From: Halioglobus japonicus
Lineage (GTDB): Bacteria > Pseudomonadota > Gammaproteobacteria > Pseudomonadales > Halieaceae
Direction of reading: 5' to 3'
Assembly: GCA_902705825.1 (NCBI GenBank)
Contig: CACSIL010000053.1
Span: forward strand, 1 to 64,000
DNA length: 64,000 bases
This document shows, in pieces, positions 42,607 to 49,550 of this stretch (its first letter is position 1; each line of letters opens with the position of its first letter). The position numbers were made by a program, and so were the translations under genes. Under the pieces are notes generated by a model. It was not told where the DNA came from and made no database searches. It saw nothing but the letters and a program-made list of their open reading frames with translations.

Positions 42607-44384
42607 TGTAGAAAAACAGTTTTGATACTACGCTTCTTCATGATCTATTTCCCTCCAATCTCACTGCTCAGATTTCCACCAAACTCTTTAACATAATCAC
42701 CCATAGTGCGCCGTACTGGCGACAGGGTGTGGATATCCCTGTGTATTCACGTCACTGCGCCATATCGCATCAGCTTCTCTATGTTATGCACTAAACAGTA
42801 TAGGCGCCATTGGCCCTGCACTTTTTTCTTGCTGCGAAGCGTGAAGCGATTGAGCCGTTTATTCGTACCAATATTTGCAAACACCGGTTCCACCACCGAC
42901 ATGCGATGACTGTAATGGTGTTTACCGATAGCGCTATCCACCCTGCGCATCATCCACTCGGTGGCCGATCGTCCCGTCGATACCGTAAACGAAACCTGGC
43001 GACCGTGCCCCTCGCGTGTGTCTGCAGACGACGGGTTGCGCATACATTGGTGCTTACGCTCACAGTGTCGACAATCTGTCAGCCTGCCCTCGAAGGCAAC
43101 CTTGGACCTGCCGACTCCGTGGGTGGCTTCATTCTTTAGCCACATCGGATTGCCGGCCGGACAGACGCACGTTTTGTTGCGCGCATCGAACGCGAACTCA
43201 CTGGCTGGGATCACGGGCTGAATGCCCTTCACCTTATCCTGATGGCGTTTGCCATGCTTGGTCTTCTGGTGCTTGAACTTTGGGTCGCGTGACCGAAACT
43301 GTTTATCCGGAATATAGGCGTTAATGCCCGTGTCTTTCAGAAACGCATTATTGTCTTCGTTGGAGTAGCCCGTGTCAGCGGTGACGACAATACCATCGGC
43401 GAACACGTCTTCACTGATACCGGTGCGTTGGTAGCGTGATTTAACAGCAGCCAGAACAGGCTCGAGGGTATGGTATTCCTGCCCTTCACCGAAGGCCTGT
43501 GCGTCCACGATGACCTGATGCTTTTTGTCCACGGTGGCAATACCGTTATAACCTTGGATCGTGCCCTTGCTGGTCGTCATCTTGGCCGACTCGTTGTCGG
43601 TGATATTGCTTTTGACTTCTTTTGGCCGCTTACCCTGCCCCATCCGTGGGGCTGCTGTCTTTAGGAATTGGTCTATCTTTTCAAAGTGCTTATCGAGTGA
43701 GGCCAGGTTCTGTTCCAGGCGTTCCTTGCGCTCGCGTTCCCGCGGTTTACGTTTATCGAGGTGCTTGTGTTCTTTCATGCAGTGGCGAATGCGCTTACGA
43801 ATTTTGTCGCGCTTCTTTGCCAATTCATTCAATGTACCGGAGTGCTCTTTAGCTGCATTGGAAGACATTTTACAGCGGGGCGGCCATCCGCCGTCGATGG
43901 CGAGCAGTTCATACCCAAGCAAGCCCTCTTGATCACAGACCAATAGGACTTGCTCGAACACGGATTCGATCGCATCGGGATAGGCACTGATAAAGTTTGC
44001 AATACTGGTCCAGTGCGGCACGCTATCGCAGGACAGCGCCTTGAAGATAATGTTGTGTTCGCACTGCCACTGAATTTCGCGACTGGACTGAATACCCTTT
44101 GAGTAGGCGAACAGGACGATCTTAAGCAGGATGGCAGTGTCATAGGCAGTGCGACCGCCACCGTCGTTCTTGTATTTCTCGTAAAAGGCCGAAAGGTCGA
44201 TGCGGTTGTCGATGAGGTGGTGAAGCGTGAGCGCGAAGCGATCCAGCTCTAACTGATCCAGGAAATTGAGGGCGACCATCGCGGATTGATCGTAGCTATA
44301 CGGCTTAAAATATGGCATGTTCCCACTCCGTTAGTGATGCCGTATTTTATCAGAAATATACTGTGTTTTAAGTGTTTTTCTACA
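42607..44384 (-). mobile_element. IS1182-family insertion sequence
   Basis: 1778 bp bounded by perfect 12-bp inverted ends, TGTAGAAAAACA at 42607-42618 and its complement at 44373-44384. It has one transposase gene. Flanks are CCTAACGAGAC on the left and ACCTCAACGC on the right, both attC core-like, with no obvious direct repeat between them. The element therefore sits in or between attC sites of the cassette array. Confidence 0.85.
42747..44318 (-). CDS. IS1182-family DDE transposase
   Basis: 523 residues, full length. Family features are the N-terminal YDQSAMVALNFLDQLELDRF region, SREIQWQCEHNIIFKALS, the first catalytic Asp in LLAIDG (142), a coiled basic region (RKRIRHCMKEHKHLDKRKPR), the second Asp in VVTADTGYSNEDN, and a zinc-ribbon-like CVCPAGNP...CRHCERKHQCMR near the C-terminus. 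After DG at 142-143 there are five residues, GWPPR, which I do not expect in the family (usual DGxK-type continuation). The extra 15 bp (43875-43889) keep the frame but fall beside the active site. Confidence 0.9.
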   Translation of the reverse strand: MPYFKPYSYDQSAMVALNFLDQLELDRFALTLHHLIDNRIDLSAFYEKYKNDGGGRTAYDTAILLKIVLFAYSKGIQSSREIQWQCEHNIIFKALSCDSVPHWTSIANFISAYPDAIESVFEQVLLVCDQEGLLGYELLAIDGGWPPRCKMSSNAAKEHSGTLNELAKKRDKIRKRIRHCMKEHKHLDKRKPRERERKERLEQNLASLDKHFEKIDQFLKTAAPRMGQGKRPKEVKSNITDNESAKMTTSKGTIQGYNGIATVDKKHQVIVDAQAFGEGQEYHTLEPVLAAVKSRYQRTGISEDVFADGIVVTADTGYSNEDNNAFLKDTGINAYIPDKQFRSRDPKFKHQKTKHGKRHQDKVKGIQPVIPASEFAFDARNKTCVCPAGNPMWLKNEATHGVGRSKVAFEGRLTDCRHCERKHQCMRNPSSADTREGHGRQVSFTVSTGRSATEWMMRRVDSAIGKHHYSHRMSVVEPVFANIGTNKRLNRFTLRSKKKVQGQWRLYCLVHNIEKLMRYGAVT

Positions 44385-44386
44385 AC

Positions 44387-44452
44387 CTCAACGCTTTAAG
44401 CAGCGGACCAAAAACGCAGTTTTTGTGTCCGACTGCCTTAATTTGTTAAGTG
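44387..44452 (-). repeat. attC site
   Basis: CAACGCTTTAAG on the left and CTTAATTTGTTAAG on the right can pair; the interior is an AAAAACGCAG/TTTTTGTG-type stem. It begins 3 bp from the IS1182 end. Confidence 0.7.
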
Positions 44453-44456
44453 ATTA

Positions 44457-44891
44457 CTAGCTACTTTGTTTGGATATGAGCTCATAAGCTGGCTTGTCTG
44501 TTTCTATGGCATACCCAAAAAGAATATTTGATGAAATAACAGGAGTAGCCTTAACAATACCAATTTTATGAGCTGCTAACTCACGCTTTATCAATTCATA
44601 GCTGGTATTAATCTCCTGCATATTTGGACTCATCGAACTTGTTCCAAACATAACAATAACCCTACCATCACTCGTTCCAGCCACCTTCATTTTTACACCA
44701 GAGATAGATATTTTTTTGGTAGGGCCTGATAAGCCAGAACAATCCTGAGACAGTTTGTGAGGGCTACTACAAGTCATGCCAACTGCAGAAATAGAATCAT
44801 TATTCAGTGAGTCTGGGACCAGAACAGGTGGGTTTGAAACACAAGCAGTTAGTAGTACGGCAGCAAATAGTAGTGACGTATTTTTGATCAT
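44457..44891 (-). CDS. Cassette lipoprotein, second of a pair
   Basis: 144 residues. A lipoprotein signal (KNTSLLFAAVLLTAC, lipobox LLTAC) precedes a small soluble domain (NNDSISAVGMTCSSPHKLSQ; GVKMKVAGTSDGRVIVMFGT). No family recognised. Its ATG overlaps the stop of the preceding lipoprotein gene by 4 bp, so the two are made together. Low GC relative to the backbone. Both probably localise to the outer or inner membrane of the periplasm. Confidence 0.7.
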   Translation of the reverse strand: MIKNTSLLFAAVLLTACVSNPPVLVPDSLNNDSISAVGMTCSSPHKLSQDCSGLSGPTKKISISGVKMKVAGTSDGRVIVMFGTSSMSPNMQEINTSYELIKRELAAHKIGIVKATPVISSNILFGYAIETDKPAYELISKQSS

Positions 44892-45325
44892 TTTTCTTCC
44901 TTATTGTTTAAAGTAAATAGTGCAGAAATGGCTTCATCAACTACTTCTGCGGGATTTTTTCTAATTAGGGAGGTTCTATGTGAATATGCTGAGGCTAGCA
45001 GTAGGCTGGACTCTTTCTCATAAAAACGGATATCCACATTCAGCAAATACCACGTCACATCCCACTGCCATTGACCTCCATAAACAATTTTCACATCATA
45101 ATCTTTAGAAGTATCTGACGACTCAATAAAAACCTTCAAACCTTTCTTCTTTAGTTGACGTAAAATTATTTCACCTAGCCCCCTCTCATCAGCCTTATTC
45201 TTCTCAATTTTGTAAACTAAATTACGATCAATAGACTCCCCTGGAACAACATAGCCTCCAATAGCGCTTGAACAACCTACTATGGATAAGAGTAAGGCGG
45301 CAATAATAAATATTTTGTATTTCAC
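44888..45325 (-). CDS. Cassette lipoprotein, first of a pair; Sbal_3080-like
   Basis: 145 residues. Signal and lipobox are FIIAALLLSIVGC. The mature part (KNKADERGLGEIILRQLKKK, VKIVYGGQWQWDVTWYLLNV, then SAYSHRTSLIRKNPAEVVDE) resembles the Sbal_3080-type lipoproteins of marine bacteria, though I am only moderately sure. It is first in a two-gene cassette; a 4-bp ATGA overlap couples it to the next lipoprotein. The paired, coupled genes suggest an interacting envelope pair. Confidence 0.7.
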   Translation of the reverse strand: MKYKIFIIAALLLSIVGCSSAIGGYVVPGESIDRNLVYKIEKNKADERGLGEIILRQLKKKGLKVFIESSDTSKDYDVKIVYGGQWQWDVTWYLLNVDIRFYEKESSLLLASAYSHRTSLIRKNPAEVVDEAISALFTLNNKEEK

Positions 45326-45362
45326 TAAAATCTTTAATCTGATGGATATGTATTTATTTGCA

Positions 45363-45443
45363 CTTAACGCCTAGCTTTGGGGCGGACTACGCAGTAGGCC
45401 GTCCCAGCAGGCGTAGCCTGCGTCAACAGCGTCTTGTTATACG
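45363..45443 (-). repeat. attC site, near-identical to that at 40937
   Basis: CTTAACGC left core, CTTGTTATAC right core, inner GCAGGC-GTA-GCCTGC palindrome. Follows the AIPR cassette. Confidence 0.88.
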
Positions 45444-45507
45444 ACATTTGCTCAAGCCTTCTCTCCACTTTTTTGCAAGTAAAAATATACTGGCGCGCAT
45501 TTGGATC

Positions 45508-47199
45508 TCACTTTACGACTGAAAGATCTGAACATAGAGACCCGATAGGATCGGCTTTCTCTCGTAATACGTCTTTTGAATATTGAGCGACTAATCTTGC
45601 CGAAATTCTCTTACACCAGCTTGGACTTTTAAGCTCATTTTTATAGTCGAATGCCTCCGTATCCTCGACGACAATTTCAGCATTTAGATCGAACGCGAGT
45701 GACCGGGCTAAGGCGCCTATAATTTCAAAAAGCTCGCTCTCTTTTCCAGACGACATAATTCCATCCATGTTGTTCAACATTGCCACACCCGTTGCTTCGG
45801 TTCGAATGAGACTGGCTACCGCGTAAGCCAAGAAGTACTTTGTAAGATTATAGTAGGCAAAGTTTTTGTCATCGATTGCGTCGAGGGCAGCCTCAATAGA
45901 ATTGAAGCACTTCCAATATCCTAATATTCTCGCGCCAGTTACATTGGGCCTGCCGAAAATATCTGAGTGAAGGTCATCCATCACTTTGTATTTCTGGTGG
46001 CAGCTCCACGGCTGCGCTAGGTCCATTGCAAGTAAGATCAAACCCGCGGATTCGTTTTTCAGGACTATTTGGCCCTTATTGGTCTCGCCCTGCTTGATCT
46101 CATATGCGACGGCGCCTTTGCTAGTGGCACTAACTTCTTGCTTTAGCCGTTGCTGAATGTTGTGGTTGGATTTCAAGTCACGCGCCTTGATCGCATTTTG
46201 GTTATTGCTGTTCGTAGTAATTCGCTGGGAAAGCGCTGAATCACCTTTCGTCTCTATAAGCTTCACCAGAATTTTGAGGTCATCTGTAATCTTGGATTTC
46301 TCGGCCAGCAACGAGGTTAGGCTTTGTGCGCCATTGACCACAACGTAATCCTCGACTTCGATTCGTTCGTCAGTATCAGAAACAATTTCCCGACATAGCA
46401 CGTTGATTCCATTGTGGTACAAAGGGAAATTTTTGTGTTCATCCTTTTCCTTTATGCTCAGTCTTAGCCCTTTGTTAACCTTTGTATTCCCGAGGGCCAA
46501 TCGAACGTTCTGCTCAAACAAGCTACCATCCGCAATCCCCTCCATCTTAAGAAGGTTGAGAGCTGGCGCTAGAAATAATCGGGCAGCCGCTCCGCCAGCA
46601 TCATACTCTATGACATCCGAGTCAGAGACGTCGAAGTAGTAGCTGCCCTTGATGCCACCATCGACATCAAGGTCGACGTAATCATTGGCTATGGCTTCAG
46701 CGTCAAAGACCTCGATATTGGCCAGTTTGGCTAGAATTGTCTTTGCGTCCGCGTTTGCTCTTGCATTACTTATGAAGGTCCCAATCACGTCATAGCCGCT
46801 GTCTACCTTTGACGCAAGACGCGTTCTTGAGATGGCCTGCTTCAGTTTCTCGTTTTTTGTCTCAGAATAAACTTGGTCAATCTTAGCTTTGCTATCGAAC
46901 TGCTGGAGAGTCCCATAGAACTCCTTAATCTCTGTGTCGCCAAATTCAGCGCCATCCTTAGTCTTGGTTTTCGCTTGTATGATATAGACGGTCTCAGACG
47001 CATCATCGACATAGATCGCGTCTACACCTTTGTCGTGCTTCGCATCGACGCAAGCATCATCCGAATCAATCTCTTCCAACCGATAGATATTCTCAAGAAA
47101 CCATCTGATAAATTGGCCAGAGAAATTGGGCGCTCGCTTCACGTACGCTTTCAGCTCATTATTCGAGAGTGCGTTATGATTCAGATCTTCGACTTTCAT
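45508..47199 (-). CDS. AIPR-family (abortive phage infection) protein
   Basis: 563 residues. The N-terminal ~130 residues include KHDKGVDAIYVDDASETVYI followed by IQAKTK, the D-x(14)-QxK arrangement (Asp60, Gln75, Lys77) of a PD-(D/E)XK nuclease fold. From about residue 215 the AIPR domain (PF10592) follows, with FPLYHNGINVLCREI, EDYVVVNGAQSLTSLLAE and TTNSNNQNAIKARDLKSN as its hallmarks. AIPR proteins are linked to phage resistance by abortive infection and accompany restriction genes. Here it is a single-gene cassette, by far the largest in the array. Anti-phage function is inferred from the family; the partner, if any, is unknown. Confidence 0.85.
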   Translation of the reverse strand: MKVEDLNHNALSNNELKAYVKRAPNFSGQFIRWFLENIYRLEEIDSDDACVDAKHDKGVDAIYVDDASETVYIIQAKTKTKDGAEFGDTEIKEFYGTLQQFDSKAKIDQVYSETKNEKLKQAISRTRLASKVDSGYDVIGTFISNARANADAKTILAKLANIEVFDAEAIANDYVDLDVDGGIKGSYYFDVSDSDVIEYDAGGAAARLFLAPALNLLKMEGIADGSLFEQNVRLALGNTKVNKGLRLSIKEKDEHKNFPLYHNGINVLCREIVSDTDERIEVEDYVVVNGAQSLTSLLAEKSKITDDLKILVKLIETKGDSALSQRITTNSNNQNAIKARDLKSNHNIQQRLKQEVSATSKGAVAYEIKQGETNKGQIVLKNESAGLILLAMDLAQPWSCHQKYKVMDDLHSDIFGRPNVTGARILGYWKCFNSIEAALDAIDDKNFAYYNLTKYFLAYAVASLIRTEATGVAMLNNMDGIMSSGKESELFEIIGALARSLAFDLNAEIVVEDTEAFDYKNELKSPSWCKRISARLVAQYSKDVLREKADPIGSLCSDLSVVK

Positions 47200-47250
47200 G
47201 AACTTTCTTCCCTCGGATAATGATTTGGGTCTGATGTGAAATCAATGCCC

Positions 47251-47313
47251 GTAGCAACGAAATTATTTCGCCTCATTTTGATGCGCGCCCTTGCAGCCTT
47301 GACTTGTTATGTG
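47251..47313 (-). repeat. attC-like site, moderate
   Basis: Right core CTTGTTATG (containing a stop codon) is good; left core GCAACGA is a variant. Inner arm GCCTTGACTTG resembles that of the attC at 47735. Confidence 0.55.
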
Positions 47314-47693
47314 CCTTCCGTAGCACCGCTCGCCTCCCCGTTAGTTTCGGGATTTTCTGGCAGTGATGTTGGCTTGGACGATATTTGATCCTGGCCAAAA
47401 TAGTACCCGATAACTAAAGTGACTATTGGCGGGATTATGCTTTGTGCCGCACCAAATATCTCCTTGCCAGGTCCACTTGTTGTATCTGAGATATAATATA
47501 GACCTGCGCAAAATATGAAGACGATTCCCAAGCCGCTTAAGATCACTGCAGCGAAATACAATCTTCGAGTCTCGAAATCTTTTCCTGTGGCTAAATGCTT
47601 ACTGCTTGCCGCAAACATAAGACCACCAAGTAGCACGAATACTAAAACTGTAAAAATGGGTAAGGCCGCAGGGCTCATTTCAGAAATCTCCAT
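47307..47693 (-). CDS. Small three-segment membrane protein
   Basis: 128 residues with three hydrophobic segments (LPIFTVLVFVLLGGLMFAAS, LYFAAVILSGLGIVFIFCAG and IIPPIVTLVIGYYFGQD) and a polar C-terminal tail. No family recognised. It is a single-gene cassette with its TAA in the attC-like core on the left. It lies next to the AIPR cassette; whether the two are functionally linked cannot be told from the sequence. Confidence 0.6.
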   Translation of the reverse strand: MEISEMSPAALPIFTVLVFVLLGGLMFAASSKHLATGKDFETRRLYFAAVILSGLGIVFIFCAGLYYISDTTSGPGKEIFGAAQSIIPPIVTLVIGYYFGQDQISSKPTSLPENPETNGEASGATEGT

Positions 47694-47734
47694 ATTGTTT
47701 ATCGGTTCATTTGCCTTCGGCGCCCGTTAGGGCC

Positions 47735-47811
47735 ACATAACGCTTCGAGCTGGGGCGCCGGTCACGGCGTCCCGCGCCGAAGGCGCCTTGCAGCCTCGAC
47801 TTGTTATGCGT
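47735..47811 (-). repeat. attC site
   Basis: CATAACGC left core and CTTGTTATGCG right core; TCGAGCTG pairs with CAGCCTCGA with one extra base, and an inner GGCGCC/GGCGCC stem closes it. It contains the stop codon of the gene to its right. Confidence 0.85.
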
Positions 47812-48175
47812 CATGGTGGCCTTCCCAAAGATGAGAGGAACACTCTGAACCATCCACTCCGCGCTCGCCGAAACCCAACTCATATGGGTATCGAGTTTCA
47901 ATTAGTGCAAGTTCGAGTCGAAATAGGACAGCCTTTCCTTTGTCTATATCTCCCAATATCAGCCCTTTCGCAATTAGGTAATCTGAATCGGTAAAGCTCA
48001 TCTCCCACTCCAAACTATCATCCCTGGTAACTCGAAGGTACGATCTCCCATTCCCCTCAGATTCTGATACTTCGAACTCTGGAGCCTGCCCGGGAAGGAG
48101 CGAACCAAGACTTTCAAGGGCATCTGGCGCGTAAATCTTGATATAAAAATCGCGGTGCATATTAGGTTGACGCAT
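47804..48175 (-). CDS. Hypothetical protein in the first cassette
   Basis: 123 residues from the ATG at 48175 (ATG 48160 or an extended GTG at 48250 are alternatives). The sequence includes IYAPDALESLGSLLPGQAPE, SYLRVTRDDSLEWEMSFTDS and RLELALIETRYPYELGFGER, and looks like a small soluble protein. No family recognised. If the GTG start is used, its N-terminus carries TYTWLDVDRMAIFGYNI, the motif shared with the 34-residue protein at 39.9 kb. It would be the first cassette after attI. Confidence 0.6.
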   Translation of the reverse strand: MRQPNMHRDFYIKIYAPDALESLGSLLPGQAPEFEVSESEGNGRSYLRVTRDDSLEWEMSFTDSDYLIAKGLILGDIDKGKAVLFRLELALIETRYPYELGFGERGVDGSECSSHLWEGHHDA

Positions 48176-48187
48176 AACAGTTATGTA

Positions 48188-48238
48188 TATGTTGTAGCCA
48201 AATATAGCCATTCTGTCTACATCTAGCCATGTGTAGGT
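48188..48238 (-). repeat. Shared 51-nt cassette segment, copy 2
   Basis: Gap-free match to 39927-39977, 43 of 51 bases. Here it is in frame with the following gene. Confidence 0.75.
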
Positions 48239-48328
48239 ATATGTAGCCACAGGTGACTACTAGCCATGTCCATATCTGTACATTAGTCATCAAATATCTC
48301 CATATCGGCACACTTCTCTGCCAGTCCC

Positions 48329-48484
48329 TCAACTACCCTGTTGTGTACGCCCAGGGCAACAGGAGTGCACTGCGTTCAGTGAGATATCGGGATGGGATTG
48401 CTCGCGTTCGACGGCGACGGGGTTGTCGCCGCAGTGTTTCTGAAACTGCCGGCTGCCTGGCATTATTGTTCGTACGACTTCCAT
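48329..48484 (-). CDS. 51-residue hypothetical protein, possibly a fragment
   Basis: The ATG at 48484 has GGAG eight bases upstream. The start (MEVVRTIMPGSRQFQKHCGD) faintly resembles small conserved bacterial proteins with a 'RPGxxGTKxxxxxYGDxLVxVRYR' pattern, but the rest differs, so it may be a chimera or decayed remnant. It lies at the outer edge of the cassette array, before the backbone crotonase gene. Real expression is unproved. Confidence 0.3.
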   Translation of the reverse strand: MEVVRTIMPGSRQFQKHCGDNPVAVEREQSHPDISLNAVHSCCPGRTQQGS

Positions 48485-48534
48485 GTTGGTTCTCCAGTCC
48501 TTCCATTTTGGCAGGTTGGGGGAACAGGCTTACC

Positions 48535-49410
48535 TTATTCCCACCAGGGATAAAACTCGGGCATATCGGTAGATGTGCGGTCCTCAAACACCGGTGCGCG
48601 TTTCTCCAGAAATGACTGCACGCCTTCCTTGCCGCTGTTGCGGCTGGCGTAATAGATCGCCAGTGAATCTACCTTGTGCGCTTCTATTGGGTGATCTTGC
48701 GCTGAGCAGCGGTACATCATCTGTCGCGTCATGGCGATGGCCACCGGGCTGTGCTGTGCGATGCGTCGGGCAATTTTGTAGGCCTCTTCCAGCAGTTCAT
48801 CTGCGGGTACCACTGCGGATACGAAGCGCCCTGCAAGCGCTTGTTCGGCCTTGAGTATTTCTGCGCTGTACACCCATTCCAGTGCCTGTGAGATACCAAC
48901 TATGCGCGGCAGGAACCAGCTGGAACAAGCTTCGGGTGTTATCCCTATTTTGTTGAACACGAAGCCGATGCGGGCGTGTTCGGAAGCCAGGCGTATATCC
49001 ATCGCGCAGGTCATGGTGGCGCCGATGCCGACAGCCGCGCCGTTGATGGCGGCGATCACCGGTTTGTTGCAGTCGTAAATTGCCAGTGTTACGCGGCCAC
49101 CTGTGTCGCGCACACCTTCGATGATCTCCGGGTCGTCGAGGCGGTTTTCCATGTCATCCATGGTCGGGCTCAGTGATTCGTTCAGGCCGAACACGTTGCC
49201 GCCGACAGAAAGATCCATGCCGGCACAGAATGCGCGGCCTTCCCCGGTTACCACTACCGCGCGTACGTCGTCGTCATTGCTGGCGCGGTTGAACGCATCG
49301 ATCAACTCACCGGCCATCTCTACCGTGAACGAATTGAGGTGGTCGGGGCGGTTTAGTGTCAGCGTCAGAATATTCTCAGCGACTTCGTAGCGCAGTGTGT
49401 TGTAGTTCAT
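48535..49410 (-). CDS. Enoyl-CoA hydratase/isomerase (crotonase) family protein
   Basis: 291 residues. The crotonase fold is shown by LTLTLNRPDHLNSFTVEMA, the first oxyanion-hole segment GEGRAFCAGMDLSV, and AINGAAVGIGATMTCAMDIR with a conserved acidic residue later (FNKIGITPEACSSW). Members add water to, or isomerise, unsaturated acyl-CoAs; the substrate is unknown. The C-terminal ESPRKR-like tail is replaced by FEDRTSTDMPEFYPWWE, a form common in marine gammaproteobacteria. It is the first gene of ordinary chromosomal character to the right of the cassette array. Confidence 0.88.
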   Translation of the reverse strand: MNYNTLRYEVAENILTLTLNRPDHLNSFTVEMAGELIDAFNRASNDDDVRAVVVTGEGRAFCAGMDLSVGGNVFGLNESLSPTMDDMENRLDDPEIIEGVRDTGGRVTLAIYDCNKPVIAAINGAAVGIGATMTCAMDIRLASEHARIGFVFNKIGITPEACSSWFLPRIVGISQALEWVYSAEILKAEQALAGRFVSAVVPADELLEEAYKIARRIAQHSPVAIAMTRQMMYRCSAQDHPIEAHKVDSLAIYYASRNSGKEGVQSFLEKRAPVFEDRTSTDMPEFYPWWE

Positions 49411-49550
49411 GGTGGTCTCCTGTTGTCGATGGTTTGTTGCAGCTTATGAATAGTGGCCCATCATGCAATTGCGTATAGTGGCTGCGCAGCAGTCATAAAA
49501 TACCAGTGCTGGCACATTGCCGCAGTATTCATAATAAAGACGGACAGCCT

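Larger units (their letters stand above)
35000..48260 (-). mobile_element. CALIN: array of integron gene cassettes without an integrase
   Basis: Successive minus-strand genes are each followed by an attC-like site, bounded on the plus strand by (C)TAACG... on the left and ...TTGTTA(G/T) on the right. Clear sites are at 38981, 40937, 41567, 42077, 44387, 45363 and 47735; less certain ones are at 35022, 37723, 39472, 40033 and 47251. In several cassettes (47804, 47307, 42171, 41664, 40076, 36023) the TAA stop is formed by the attC core itself. The 5' ends of genes face the right, so attI and intI would be expected past 48.26 kb, where ordinary chromosomal genes begin. No intI is present, which fits a CALIN. 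The left edge fades into decayed genes. Confidence 0.85.

Noticed and set aside
48251-48534. Possible integron integrase or its remnant beyond the first cassette
   Set aside because: No tyrosine-recombinase motifs (R, HxxR, Y boxes) in any frame; only a 51-codon frame with other sequence.
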